Shown: positions 19,125-28,713 of the stretch, piece by piece
Position numbering within the stretch: position 1 is the first letter of the stretch
Layout of the letters: every line of letters begins with the position of its first letter
DNA from: Nitrospirota bacterium
GTDB lineage: Bacteria; Nitrospirota; Nitrospiria; Nitrospirales; UBA8639
Assembly (NCBI GenBank): GCA_027623995.1
Contig: JAQBUF010000002.1
Span: 24,714-88,713, forward strand
Reading direction: 5' to 3'
DNA length: 64,000 nt
Made by a program: the position numbers and the translations under genes
The notes under the pieces: model-generated
The model's database searches: none
What the model saw: only the letters and a program-made list of their open reading frames with translations
What the model was told of the DNA's origin: nothing

Positions 19125-20432
19125 TTACCTCGTTGCGAAAACCGGCTCGGCAGTTGACGGGTTAAAAGGACATGCGTGGTTCGCCACATGCGCTTCAAAC
19201 TCTGCACGAAACAGGCGAAGACTGTTCTGCACCAGCACCGATGCCCCCGTGACTAACGTACAAAAACCCGTGCCTTTAATATAGCCACTGATTTGCATGA
19301 TTCGATCAAGGTCCTGTTGCGTCCCCTGGCCTTCTTCAATTTTCTTTACGAGTTCTTCTAGATTTGCTGTTCCAATAGAACAAGGCGGGCATTGGCCACA
19401 GCTTTCTTCACGAAAAAAACTTGAGAGTTTTAAGGTTTGCTGGACCATACAGGTGGAATCATCCACTACGATCACCCCCGCTGAGCCCAGTCCCGTTCCA
19501 GCCTTTTTCAATGAATCAAAGTCCATGAGAAGATCCAATTGATCTGGGCCTATCATGGCAAAGGATGGGCCTCCCGGAAATACGGCTTTGACCTTTCCAC
19601 CATTGGGCACGCCCCCTCCACATTCCTCAATTAAGTGACGAAGGGGGGTGCCTAAGGGCAATTCATAGACCCCAGGATGCTTCACTGCCCCGCTCAAAGA
19701 AAACAACATCGTCCCTGGACTTCGCTCAGGCCCAACTTGGGTAAACCACTCAGCGCCATTTCGAAGGATCTGAGGCACATGCGACAAAGTTTCTACATTA
19801 TTCACAAGCGTAGGCTTGCCGTGCAGCCCAAAATCTGTGGGATAGAACGGGGGTTTTTGTTTGGGTTGCGCTGGCCGGCCTTGCATGGATTCCAACATGG
19901 CGGTTTCTTCACCTGCCACATAGCTCCCATGCCCATCAAATATTTCTAACTCCAAATCAATCCCGGAACCAAACACATTTTTTCCAAGGAATCCACGCTC
20001 ACGCGCCTGCGCTATAGCTTTTTCAAGATTCGTGCGGGCTGCGACAAACTCGGCATTTAAGTAGATGTACGATTCCTTGGCTCCCACAATATACGACGCA
20101 ATCACACAGCCCTCGATCAATTGATGAGGATGGTGCTCAATGAGATATCGATCTTTAAACGTCCCAGGCTCGTGCTCTCCTGCATTACACACAAAATACC
20201 GTTCGGCAATCCGGTGATGAACGACCTTTTCCCATTTTAAGCCCGTTGGGAATCCTGCCCCGCCGCGCCCTCGCAATGACGCGCGCTTGAGGGTTTGGAT
20301 GACACCATCAGGATCTTTTTCACGAAAGCATTGTTGCCAGGCATCATAGCCGCCCTGCCTGATATAGGCCTCGATATCCCAAGGTTCTCCGTCCAATGGC
20401 TGTAGTAGGCGAAGGTGCGAATTGTTTGTCAT
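19125..20432 (-). CDS. nuoF: NADH-quinone oxidoreductase NuoF-like subunit
   Basis: FMN- and NADH-binding subunit of complex I or a related NAD-dependent dehydrogenase. The FMN/NADH loop GRGGAGFPTGLKW lies at about residues 55-67; EPGTFKDRYL, HGSYVAGEETAM and GKPTLVNNVET follow. A [4Fe-4S] site ESCGQCPPC lies near 345-353 with the fourth Cys near 391. Start taken at the ATG at 20432 (435 aa); a longer frame reaches 20465. It stands alone, with a ferredoxin downstream and neither nuoE nor nuoG beside it; the main nuo operon starts about 41 kb away and lacks nuoEF. Confidence 0.93.
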   Translation of the reverse strand: MTNNSHLRLLQPLDGEPWDIEAYIRQGGYDAWQQCFREKDPDGVIQTLKRASLRGRGGAGFPTGLKWEKVVHHRIAERYFVCNAGEHEPGTFKDRYLIEHHPHQLIEGCVIASYIVGAKESYIYLNAEFVAARTNLEKAIAQARERGFLGKNVFGSGIDLELEIFDGHGSYVAGEETAMLESMQGRPAQPKQKPPFYPTDFGLHGKPTLVNNVETLSHVPQILRNGAEWFTQVGPERSPGTMLFSLSGAVKHPGVYELPLGTPLRHLIEECGGGVPNGGKVKAVFPGGPSFAMIGPDQLDLLMDFDSLKKAGTGLGSAGVIVVDDSTCMVQQTLKLSSFFREESCGQCPPCSIGTANLEELVKKIEEGQGTQQDLDRIMQISGYIKGTGFCTLVTGASVLVQNSLRLFRAEFEAHVANHACPFNPSTAEPVFATR

Positions 20433-20805
20433 GTAAAGATCCGTAAAAAAAACCATTCTTTCCAAAAATGATTGACTCGGAACCGTGGACTATACGGGCC
20501 AGCCCCTAATTTCGTCAAGCTTTTAGACGTGACCAAACAACAAAAAACATAATACTCTCAACTGGTTAGATACCAAGACTCCAAGAAACTTTCATTGAAA
20601 TAGGTCTTGGGTATAAGCCGGTGACCCACTGGGGGCACACACCATTTTTCACCTTGTTTACTCATTCATGGCAAGCAAGACGCTGGTTTGTAAATCGGCG
20701 AGTGACCTTGTAATATTTTGCCTGCCGCTAAAGGCAATCCCAGAAGAAGGCAGACAACACCACACGAATCATTGCAACCGTCATCCAGATAGAGGAGATA
20801 AACAC
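20433..20805. other. Divergent intergenic region nuoF / purE
   Basis: About 370 bases, with promoters for nuoF and purE expected. An open frame continues upstream of purE but has no PurE similarity. I see no riboswitch or repeat. Confidence 0.4.
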
Positions 20806-21309
20806 GTGGAACCGAAGAACACAGCGCCGTTAGTTGGCATTATCATGGGAAGCAAAAGTGACTGGGACGTGATGCGACTGGCGAGTGAGACTCTAACTCA
20901 GCTCGGCATTGCCAATGAGTGCCGCGTGATATCAGCTCACCGAGCACCGGATGCGCTCTTTGAATATGTCGAGCAAGCGGAAGGCCGAGGGTTGAAAGTC
21001 ATTATCGCCGGAGCTGGTGGCGCGGCACATTTACCAGGAGTCATCGCCGCCAAAACCACCTTGCCGGTGCTGGGCTGCCCCATGCAATCCAAGACTCTTC
21101 AAGGCTTGGACTCCTTATTATCAATCGTGCAAATGCCTAAAGGTATCCCCGTGGCAACTCTAGCGATTGGTGAAGCAGGGGCCGCCAATGCCGGTTTATT
21201 TGCAGCCGCGATTTTGGCATTATCCGATTCAGGGATTAAGCAACGATTGGAAGACTATCGAAAGAAACAAACGGAGAAAGTGTTGGCAGATTCCTTTTTA
21301 AAACCGTGA
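20806..21309 (+). CDS. purE: 5-(carboxyamino)imidazole ribonucleotide mutase PurE
   Basis: Class I PurE, converting N5-CAIR to CAIR in purine synthesis. [13 protein letters not shown] is at residues 12-24, SAHRAP follows, and then the [15 protein letters not shown] and VLGCPMQSK active-site loops. The GTG start at 20806 is chosen because it follows a GAGGAG ribosome binding site and gives the normal 167 aa length. purK is not adjacent. The TGA stop falls inside the first unit of a heptad palindrome. Confidence 0.96.
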   Translation: MEPKNTAPLVGIIMGSKSDWDVMRLASETLTQLGIANECRVISAHRAPDALFEYVEQAEGRGLKVIIAGAGGAAHLPGVIAAKTTLPVLGCPMQSKTLQGLDSLLSIVQMPKGIPVATLAIGEAGAANAGLFAAAILALSDSGIKQRLEDYRKKQTEKVLADSFLKP

Positions 21310-21389
21310 AGCGTCATGCGTGAAGAGTGAAGCGTTAAATAAAAAGAAAAGTTCTCTGACGCATCACGCATTTCGGGTCACGCATCACG
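21305..21389. repeat. CGTNNNN heptad palindrome, site 2
   Basis: Heptads cgtgaag, cgtcatg, cgtgaag, agtgaag, an A-rich centre, then a complementary right arm ending cgcatcacg. Located between the converging purE and mdh genes; supplies the purE stop codon. Confidence 0.85.
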
Positions 21390-21397
21390 ATTTTTAA

Positions 21398-22342
21398 TCA
21401 GCCTGCATCTAGAATTCGATCAACTTCTTTGCACAACTCCCTGACACCTTGGGCCGACGTATCGAAAGCGGTCTTTTCCTCAGGAGTGAGGTCGTATTCC
21501 AAAATTTCCTCCACGCCATTTTTTCCTAGCCGCACAGGGACCCCCATATAAATCCCCTTCACTCCATACTCCCCTTCGCACAATGCCGCACAAGGAATGA
21601 CCTTGCGCTCATCCCTAATGATGGCTTCCACCATTTCCACGGCAGAGGCGGCAGGCGCATAATAAGCACTGCCCGTTTTCAGTAGATTGACGATCTCTGC
21701 GCCACCATTGCGGGTCCGCGTCACAATGTCATCAAGCTTTTCTTTCGACATCCATTGATCCACTGGTCGCCCACTCACGGTGGTATATCTCACTAACGGC
21801 ACCATGGCATCTCCATGGCCGCCAAGGACCATCGCATGCACATTGTGTACTGACACGTTCAACGCTTGCGCGATGAAGGTACTAAAGCGTGCAGAGTCCA
21901 ACACCCCTGCCATACCCACCACGCGCTCCTTGGGGAAACCGCTCACTCGATAGGCCACATGAGTCATGGCATCAAGGGGATTTGCGACAATCACCAGGAT
22001 CGCCGATGGCGAACGCTTCACAATTTCCTGTACAACCGATCGAACGATCTTGGTATTTTTTTCGAGCAATTCCGATCGGCTCATGCCAGGCTTGCGAGCC
22101 ATGCCAGAGGTAATCACCACGACATCTGAATCTGCCGTCTCATCATAATCGTTGGTCCCAATAATCTGGGAGTCATATCCGCACACGGCCCCAGCTTGAG
22201 CCAAGTCCAAGGCCTTGCCCTGTGGAAGACCTTCCACAATATCGATGAGGGCAATGGTATATCCATCCTTTTCAGCCAATCTCTGTGCGGCTGAACCTCC
22301 AACATTTCCAGCACCAACGATGGTAATTTTCTGTCGCCTCAT
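21398..22342 (-). CDS. mdh: Malate dehydrogenase (LDH-like type)
   Basis: NAD-dependent interconversion of malate and oxaloacetate in the TCA cycle. Nucleotide loop GAGNVGG (10-16), substrate Arg regions in [13 protein letters not shown] and [18 protein letters not shown], and the catalytic His in [12 protein letters not shown] near residue 176. 314 aa, typical of the lactate-dehydrogenase-like MDH group found in many non-enteric bacteria. An AGGTG ribosome binding site precedes the ATG. A hypothetical gene follows upstream on the same strand with a ~33-base gap. Confidence 0.96.
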   Translation of the reverse strand: MRRQKITIVGAGNVGGSAAQRLAEKDGYTIALIDIVEGLPQGKALDLAQAGAVCGYDSQIIGTNDYDETADSDVVVITSGMARKPGMSRSELLEKNTKIVRSVVQEIVKRSPSAILVIVANPLDAMTHVAYRVSGFPKERVVGMAGVLDSARFSTFIAQALNVSVHNVHAMVLGGHGDAMVPLVRYTTVSGRPVDQWMSKEKLDDIVTRTRNGGAEIVNLLKTGSAYYAPAASAVEMVEAIIRDERKVIPCAALCEGEYGVKGIYMGVPVRLGKNGVEEILEYDLTPEEKTAFDTSAQGVRELCKEVDRILDAG

Positions 22343-22375
22343 GACACACCTTTTTCATTTAGGTCTAATAAGTAA

Positions 22376-22786
22376 CTAGTCATCATCGTGAGTTACCCAT
22401 CCTGCGACCTTGAAATTGATGGTGCAGACGAAGTTTTCCACATAATAAAAATTGACCTTTATCTTTTTCCGACCATATTCACGAGCAAGAAATTCATCTG
22501 GAGTATCGGCAAGCTCTTGATAGCCTCCAGGAGGATAGGCTCCCAAATCCTTAAAGGCGACAATCATGCCCACCTTCACTTCCTGCATCACCTTGGCAGA
22601 ACACTGAGGATAAATCTCCCAAAACTTGGCATCAATTTCTTCCCGGGTCGGCTCAGAACTCGGATCTCCGATTATTCGATCTTTTTTCTCAAACTTAGCC
22701 AAGCGGCGAATATACGGATATTGATTCCCCGTAAACAGTTTATACAACCAGGGAGGAACTACAGGTCTTTGAGTGTCTTCTGTCAT
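22376..22786 (-). CDS. Conserved-looking hypothetical protein
   Basis: 136 aa from the ATG at 22786. The longer start at 22807 is rejected because its first codons are made from the heptad repeat. It is rich in Tyr, Lys and acidic residues, without signal peptide or membrane helix: an N-terminal PPWLYKLFTGNQYPYIRRL, a helix with EEIDAKFWEIYPQC, then a beta-rich C-terminal half ending in DDD. I do not recognise the family. It lies between mdh and the VWA gene on the same strand, so one transcript may carry all three. Confidence 0.7.
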   Translation of the reverse strand: MTEDTQRPVVPPWLYKLFTGNQYPYIRRLAKFEKKDRIIGDPSSEPTREEIDAKFWEIYPQCSAKVMQEVKVGMIVAFKDLGAYPPGGYQELADTPDEFLAREYGRKKIKVNFYYVENFVCTINFKVAGWVTHDDD

Positions 22787-22795
22787 AAGATTTTC

Positions 22796-22876
22796 GTTAT
22801 GCGTCAAGCGTCATGCGTGAACCGTAAAATTTGCTAACTGAAAAACGTATTACGGATTACGCATCACGCTTCACGT
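22796..22876. repeat. CGTNNNN heptad palindrome, site 3
   Basis: cgtcaag, cgtcatg, cgtgaac, cgtaaaa, then a complementary arm ending catcacgcttcacg. It lies between the VWA gene and the hypothetical gene on the same strand; the VWA gene stop TGA lies inside it. Confidence 0.83.
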
Positions 22877-25800
22877 TCTTCCAGTTAATCGTTGATACAC
22901 CCGTGGCAACCGTTCAGGCAAGTCCGCCACATCGTCAAGAACCAGGTACTGAACGTCTCCATACATCCGCTTGAGGTATCCACTTGCTTCTTGATCAATC
23001 GTCAGACAAAACGGACTAATGCCACGTTGACGCGCTTCTCGCAAGGCCATCTTGGTATCTTCAAGGGCATATTCTTCGGCATATCCCCCATCAAGAGGTT
23101 TCCCGTCACTCAGGAGAATTAACAACCGATGCCGAGCTGGACATTGAAGCAACTTTTGTGCAGCGTGGCGAATGGCTGCTCCATCGCGATTTTGTTGAAG
23201 TGGTGCCATGGCTTCAATACGTTGACCTATCTTGTAGCGTGCAGTCTCTTCAAAATCTTTGAGCACGAGAAAATCTACATGGTCTCGTCCTTGTCCAGAA
23301 AAACCGTACAGGGCGTATTGATCGCCGATAGCGTCTAAGGCTTCGGCTAACAACACCAGCCCTTCCTTTTCAATATCAATGACACGACGCCCACCAGATT
23401 CAATCTGCCGACCGGTCGATCCACTCATATCCACTAAAAATGCCACAGCCACTTGCCGTTCACGTTTGTCTCGCCGTGAATAAATTCGGTCCGACGGTTC
23501 CCCTCCTGCGCGTCGGTCCACGACTCGATTAATCGCCGCATCAAGATCAAGTTCTTCGCCATGTTCATATCCATACACGCGACGCAAAGCTGTGGGACGA
23601 ATCGTCTCAAAATAGCGTCGCAATAACCGAATGGAAGACGTATGTTTTTCCAACGTCGCTTGCGCAAAGTCTGGGCTGCCTACTGAACCTGGCCGTTCGA
23701 TCACTCGACACCATTTGAGTCGATAGTCTTGAATCATCCCATCCCATTCTGGATAGAGAAAAGTCCGGTTCTCACCGTTCTGAATGGGCAACTCCCCTTG
23801 CCCTGCGCCTTTGACCGCCCAATGTTCCTCCAACACGCGATCTTCCCCTGGGTGAGAATCACCACGTTCATGTGGCTGATCCTCCACGAATTCTTTTTTG
23901 CCAGATTGATCAGATCTTTGAGATGACGAATCACCCGCTCCGCCAGACTCCTGCATGTCCTGGCTCTTGCCACCAGAGGGTGCGACCCCTTCCTCTGAAT
24001 CCGTTTCTCCTTGAACCAGTTCAGGACTCATTTCGCCTCGATAGGCAAAGTTCGTGATGGACCGATAGGCTCCGGCTGTTTCTTCCGCCGCCCGTGGGCC
24101 TGCACCAATATCGGTTTCTTCGTCCTGGGATTCCGGAGGTGGCTCGGTCGTGGGCACTTCATACGTCCCAATCATGTCTTCCATGACTTGATAAATCTGA
24201 TCCGCCGTCTCTATCACATCATCCGCCGTGGCCGAAGATTGCAAAATCGATTGAGCCAAAGCCCAGCAACGCTCAATCACCGGCTTAAGTTCATCCTGAA
24301 AATGCACCGCGTCAGCCCCCTGGGTCATATGCAGGAGCAAGGCATCAAGCACCATTTCACGCGCCGTCATCCCATGCAGGAGCGACCGCACGCTCACAGA
24401 GGCCTTCGCTAATGCTGCCAGATCATGACGGAGCCCTGGGTATTCTTGTTGCAGGAGAAATTCCACTCGCGCATCTTCAAGAATCGTCCAGAGATCTTGA
24501 ATGACACCTTTCTGAGGAAATAATGAAAACAACTCGCTTAAATTGTGAATCGGCGTAGGAGGTACCTGCTCATGGGCATACCGCGCGGCGATCTTCCGAG
24601 CCATCTCTTGCAAACGGCTCATGTCGATTTGATACGTCCCAAACTCCAAATGTCCGACTTCGTGCGCCACCATCACCGTATAAGATCGAAGGTTCATTTC
24701 TCGAGTGGGATATTGGTTCATCACCATGGGCAACCGCACCCGCATTCCCTCGGGAGTCTTTTCGGTTTGAACCTGGCTACTGCCTTCAGGCAACGATTCA
24801 ATAAACACCGATGCCCCGGCAATCATCTGCGCAAACAGTTTCAAGGAGCGCGCGACTTGTCGCAGAGTCACGCCATTCATCGCCTGTTCAATCGAATGTA
24901 ACGCCTTGGCCGTTTCCAACGCGAAATAGGCGCGAGCGCCGTCTGGACTATAGTCCAAAACTTCCATGCCGCCACGAAACCACTGTTCGAAGGCATCATG
25001 TTTTTCGTCTGAACCAACCGTCACATTCACCACTTCTGGACATCGCCGTAGATATGCCAAAGTCACGTCAGCATCGCGTTCGGCCAAAAGCGTTCCATAT
25101 TGCAGCACGAGAGTTTGCCATTCTTTGGTAGGAAGGGCTTTCAACAACCGTGGGATCTCGGCCAGAAAGGTTAACGCTATTTCCGGGGATCGATCGGCAA
25201 GAGTCGAACCAAGAGAAACCACCCGAGGCCGGATTTCGATCGTGTCAATATCTTTTAACAGCGAAGGACTGGTCCGGAAGAATTCTAAGATGCCCACATA
25301 GTCCGTCTTCCCTAGACTATTTTGGGTAATGAGTTTCGTACCAAAGGCCACCCATGGTCGAACCTCATCAAGCGGCAGCACTTCAGCCACGTTGACACAT
25401 TCTCGAAAAAACTCGATCCCCAGCACCTGATTCCAATCAGTGAGTTCCTGCCCCACTTCAGCCCAGCCAGCCAGATCAATGTTGGCATCGGCAAACAAGA
25501 GTTCAGGGGTTTTTCGGAAAAACTCAAACGCACAATTCGCAGCATATTCAGAATCGTTATCCGCCACTTCCAATGCGGTAGAGAGGACTTGTTGTCGTTG
25601 AGCAGGATCTTCAAGTATCCCTAAAATATGTGGACTTTCACGAAGATATTTGAGCGTGACCGCGCCAGACAACGAGGCCAATCCAATCGTGAGATCCAAC
25701 CAAGGCACTACCGTCTGCGGATCACAGCGACGAAGGACTTCAGGCAACGCTTCAATCGCCCCGCCTACAAGTTTGGCTGAGCTCTCCTGTAATTCCGAAA

Positions 25801-25927
25801 GCAGTTCCAAGACTTGAGCAGCTACATTCGCCTCAACTAAACGCTGAACGGCCACATCCGCAGCCTCTTGGCTCAACCGATTTCCAAATATCGCCAGCAA
25901 TTGTTCTTTGAGAGATGAATCATTCAT
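22871..25927 (-). CDS. Giant NorD/CbbO-like VWA protein with helical repeats and HEVGH motif
   Basis: 1018 aa from the ATG at 25927. Three parts are visible. (1) Residues ~60-330 hold about six ~40-residue helical repeats marked by YLRESPHIL, FFRKTPELL, FFRTSPSLL, FLAEIPRLL and YLRRCPEVV. (2) The middle part has AHEVGHLEFG (H422, E423, H426) with LEDARVE 58-63 residues later, which looks like a gluzincin-type metal site. (3) A C-terminal von Willebrand A domain carries the MIDAS DMSGS near residue 832. Related NorD/CbbO proteins act with a MoxR-type AAA+ ATPase to activate metalloenzymes; no such ATPase gene is in the window. Confidence 0.85.
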   Translation of the reverse strand: MNDSSLKEQLLAIFGNRLSQEAADVAVQRLVEANVAAQVLELLSELQESSAKLVGGAIEALPEVLRRCDPQTVVPWLDLTIGLASLSGAVTLKYLRESPHILGILEDPAQRQQVLSTALEVADNDSEYAANCAFEFFRKTPELLFADANIDLAGWAEVGQELTDWNQVLGIEFFRECVNVAEVLPLDEVRPWVAFGTKLITQNSLGKTDYVGILEFFRTSPSLLKDIDTIEIRPRVVSLGSTLADRSPEIALTFLAEIPRLLKALPTKEWQTLVLQYGTLLAERDADVTLAYLRRCPEVVNVTVGSDEKHDAFEQWFRGGMEVLDYSPDGARAYFALETAKALHSIEQAMNGVTLRQVARSLKLFAQMIAGASVFIESLPEGSSQVQTEKTPEGMRVRLPMVMNQYPTREMNLRSYTVMVAHEVGHLEFGTYQIDMSRLQEMARKIAARYAHEQVPPTPIHNLSELFSLFPQKGVIQDLWTILEDARVEFLLQQEYPGLRHDLAALAKASVSVRSLLHGMTAREMVLDALLLHMTQGADAVHFQDELKPVIERCWALAQSILQSSATADDVIETADQIYQVMEDMIGTYEVPTTEPPPESQDEETDIGAGPRAAEETAGAYRSITNFAYRGEMSPELVQGETDSEEGVAPSGGKSQDMQESGGAGDSSSQRSDQSGKKEFVEDQPHERGDSHPGEDRVLEEHWAVKGAGQGELPIQNGENRTFLYPEWDGMIQDYRLKWCRVIERPGSVGSPDFAQATLEKHTSSIRLLRRYFETIRPTALRRVYGYEHGEELDLDAAINRVVDRRAGGEPSDRIYSRRDKRERQVAVAFLVDMSGSTGRQIESGGRRVIDIEKEGLVLLAEALDAIGDQYALYGFSGQGRDHVDFLVLKDFEETARYKIGQRIEAMAPLQQNRDGAAIRHAAQKLLQCPARHRLLILLSDGKPLDGGYAEEYALEDTKMALREARQRGISPFCLTIDQEASGYLKRMYGDVQYLVLDDVADLPERLPRVYQRLTGRT

Positions 25928-26004
25928 AGCAAGTGTCGAGGAATAAGGTCGTGAATTATAAGAAGGGTCCAAAGAGGTTGCAAACTTTTCTGATCATCCC
26001 AACG

Positions 26005-26301
26005 TTAGACCTTCGGGAGTTTGAATGTGGTTCGAAATTCATCTTCAGTGACTCCAAGAAGTTGTATCCGTTTATTTCGGCTTGCCTGGCCAGAAGAGAT
26101 CGACACCCCTCGTTGAGGGAGAGAAAATAATTTGGCCAAATGACGACATAACTCCGTATTTGCCTCCCCCTCCACTGGCGGAGCGGCCACTCGAAACTTT
26201 AAGGCATCGCCATGCATTCCGACAAATTCCGTTTTTGAGGCCTTGGGCTGCACATAGACTGAGAGAATAACACCACCTTTTGTCTTTACAATCATATGCA
26301 T
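26005..26301 (-). CDS. DUF167 / YggU family protein
   Basis: 98 aa. VYVQPKASKTEFVG, the APPVEGEANTEL loop and ISSGQASRNKRI match the YggU/DUF167 fold (small alpha/beta protein, function unknown). Length is typical. It sits downstream of bfd-like DNA on the opposite strand and upstream of the VWA gene, with 77 bases between them. Confidence 0.9.
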   Translation of the reverse strand: MHMIVKTKGGVILSVYVQPKASKTEFVGMHGDALKFRVAAPPVEGEANTELCRHLAKLFSLPQRGVSISSGQASRNKRIQLLGVTEDEFRTTFKLPKV

Positions 26302-26449
26302 ATCAATAGGTTACAAACAATTTACCACTTTTTATCGTTATTGTTAGCCATAAAATTTCTGTGCATTTCATCTTGACAACCACACGATTGGGGATTAGAA
26401 TTTAGTTCAATGAGAACGGTAATCAATATCGTATTCGTTGGAGGCTGTC

Positions 26450-26656
26450 ATGTTTGTGTGTGTATGTAAAGGCATCAAAGAGTCGGACGTTCAAGAACTC
26501 GGACAAGCCGGGGTCACCTGTCCAAAGGCCTTAGCCTGTTCCCTCGGCATTGATGACGAAGATAATTGCTGCGGACGATGCCTCAACAACATTGACGACT
26601 TCGTGAATATGGCCACAGACGAACTTATTCAAGTTCGTTCTTCCGTGAGGGCGTAA
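26450..26656 (+). CDS. Bacterioferritin-associated ferredoxin-like [2Fe-2S] protein
   Basis: 68 aa from the ATG at 26450. Cluster ligands C4, C6, C41 and C44 fit the CxC...CxxC arrangement of Bfd; an extra C40 is present. Bfd binds bacterioferritin and helps release its iron. No bacterioferritin gene is adjacent. An upstream ATG at 26438 would add four residues and break the usual MFVCVCKG start. Confidence 0.9.
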   Translation: MFVCVCKGIKESDVQELGQAGVTCPKALACSLGIDDEDNCCGRCLNNIDDFVNMATDELIQVRSSVRA

Positions 26657-26754
26657 CCTCCGCATTCCTGCCTTTCCTGTCTATCTGTTATAACCGTAGC
26701 TTCACTGTTGATGAAAAGACCGTCTTTTATCCCTTTCATCAAGAAAGCCAATTA

Positions 26755-28713
26755 ATGCCACCCAATATTGCTCCATATGGATCGTGGGAATCTCCACTCA
26801 CGTCAGACAGAATTGTCTCAGAATCAATTAAGCTGGGACAAATAACCCTCGATGGTGATGAGGTCTACTGGATTGAAAGTCGCCCAACCGAAGGTGGGCG
26901 CAGTGCGATCGTCCGGCTGAATGATCATGGCGCACCAGAAGCCCTTACACCACAGCCGTTCAATGTCCGAACACGAGTGCATGAATACGGTGGTGCGCCC
27001 TACCTCGCGGCTAACGGTATCATCTATTTTTCAAATTTCTCAGACCAACGGCTCTACCGGCAGACCCCAGGGCAAGACCAGGAACCCCTCACACCCGAAG
27101 GTTCCTGGTTTTATACAGATGGAATTAACGACCCAACACACCAGCGTTTGATTTATATTCGGGAAGACCACACCGCTTCCGATCACGAAGCTATCAATAC
27201 CATTGTTAGCATTCCCCTCAACACATCGGATAATCAGAACTCTGGATCAATTCTTGTGTCCGGAAACGACTTTTACGCATCCCCTCGCATGAGCCCGGAT
27301 GGTCGCCAACTGGCCTGGATTACGTGGAACCATCCCAACATGCCGTGGGATGGAGCGGAATTATGGGCTGCTGACATTCAACCTGATGGTTCACTCGCAC
27401 AAGAGCGCTACGTCGCTGGTGGCCCTCATGAATCAATCTTTCAACCGGAATGGTCACCTGAGGGCATTCTTCATTTTGTCTCGGATCGGACAGGATGGTG
27501 GAATCTGTATCGGTGGCACGAAGAGCGCATTCACCCCTTGTATCTCATGGAAGCTGAATTTGGCCTACCCCAATGGGTTTTTGGTCAACGGCTCTATGGC
27601 TTTGAATCACCATCCAGCATCGTTTGCGCCTACACCCAGAAAGGCATCTGGTACTTGGGCCGATTGGATACCACCAAGGGAAACCTTGAAACGTTTGATC
27701 TTTCCTACACAGACATTGGAAATGTCCTAGTGCGAGGATCTCATGTGATCTGTGCGGCAAGTTCACCATTACAACCCCACTCAATCCTTCAACTCAATCT
27801 GGCCACTCAACAGGTCAAGATTCTTCGTCAATCGATTGACTTTACGATTGATCAAAAATTCGTGTCTGTCCCAACAGCCATTGAGTTTCCCGCTAAAGAT
27901 GGACACACAGCCCATGCATTTTATTACCCACCTCAGAACGGAGACTTTCAGGCTCCTGAAAATGAGCGACCACCACTCATGGTCAAAAGCCATGGTGGGC
28001 CGACCGGTGCCGTCGCCACGGCATTCAACCTGATGATTCAGTATTGGACGAGCCGAGGGTTTGCCATCCTGGATGTCAACTACGGCGGCAGCACGGGCTA
28101 CGGCCGGGCCTACCGTGAACGCCTGAATGGACAGTGGGGGATTGTTGATGTCGATGATTGCGTCAGTGCGGTCCAGTACTTGATTGACCAAGGCAAGGCT
28201 GATGCGTCCCGAGTCACGATTACGGGCGGAAGCGCCGGCGGCTATACGACACTCTGCGCCCTCACCTTCCGAGACTGCTTTACGGCCGGATCAAGTTACT
28301 ATGGTGTGTCCGACCTTGAAGCATTGGTTCGCGATACCCATAAGTTTGAATCGCGATATTTAGACGGACTGATTGGGCCCTACCCAGAGGGGAAAGATCT
28401 CTACGATCAACGCTCGCCAATTTATTTCACCGACCAACTTTCTTGCCCGCTAATTTTGTTCCAGGGATTAGAAGACAAAGTGGTCCCACCGAATCAAGCC
28501 GAGAAAATGTTCGACGCGGTAAAGGGAAAAGGACTCCCAGTGGCTTATGTGGCGTTTAAAGGGGAGCAGCACGGGTTTCGACGCCCGGAAAATATTAAAC
28601 GTGTCCTCGAAAATGAATTGTATTTTTATTCTAAGATTTTTAAGTTTCTTCCTGCCGATAATCTTGAGCCTCTTCCTATTGAGAATTTTCCTAAGGACTC
28701 TTCACTCTCCTGA
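26755..28713 (+). CDS. S9 family prolyl oligopeptidase / acylaminoacyl peptidase
   Basis: Serine peptidase with an N-terminal beta-propeller of WD-like blades (residues ~20-370: WIESRP, SPDGRQLAW, SPEGILHFVSDRTG) and a C-terminal alpha/beta-hydrolase domain. The triad is S493 in GGSAGGY, D574 in LEDKVVPP, H606 in EQHGFRRPEN. NYGGSTGYGR precedes the nucleophile as in dipeptidyl-peptidase/acyl-peptidase members. No signal peptide, so it is probably cytoplasmic. The stop overlaps the end of the opposing gene by 12 bases. Confidence 0.95.
   Translation: MPPNIAPYGSWESPLTSDRIVSESIKLGQITLDGDEVYWIESRPTEGGRSAIVRLNDHGAPEALTPQPFNVRTRVHEYGGAPYLAANGIIYFSNFSDQRLYRQTPGQDQEPLTPEGSWFYTDGINDPTHQRLIYIREDHTASDHEAINTIVSIPLNTSDNQNSGSILVSGNDFYASPRMSPDGRQLAWITWNHPNMPWDGAELWAADIQPDGSLAQERYVAGGPHESIFQPEWSPEGILHFVSDRTGWWNLYRWHEERIHPLYLMEAEFGLPQWVFGQRLYGFESPSSIVCAYTQKGIWYLGRLDTTKGNLETFDLSYTDIGNVLVRGSHVICAASSPLQPHSILQLNLATQQVKILRQSIDFTIDQKFVSVPTAIEFPAKDGHTAHAFYYPPQNGDFQAPENERPPLMVKSHGGPTGAVATAFNLMIQYWTSRGFAILDVNYGGSTGYGRAYRERLNGQWGIVDVDDCVSAVQYLIDQGKADASRVTITGGSAGGYTTLCALTFRDCFTAGSSYYGVSDLEALVRDTHKFESRYLDGLIGPYPEGKDLYDQRSPIYFTDQLSCPLILFQGLEDKVVPPNQAEKMFDAVKGKGLPVAYVAFKGEQHGFRRPENIKRVLENELYFYSKIFKFLPADNLEPLPIENFPKDSSLS

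Noticed and set aside
20433-20805. Riboswitch upstream of purE
   Set aside because: No recognisable aptamer core was visible by eye.
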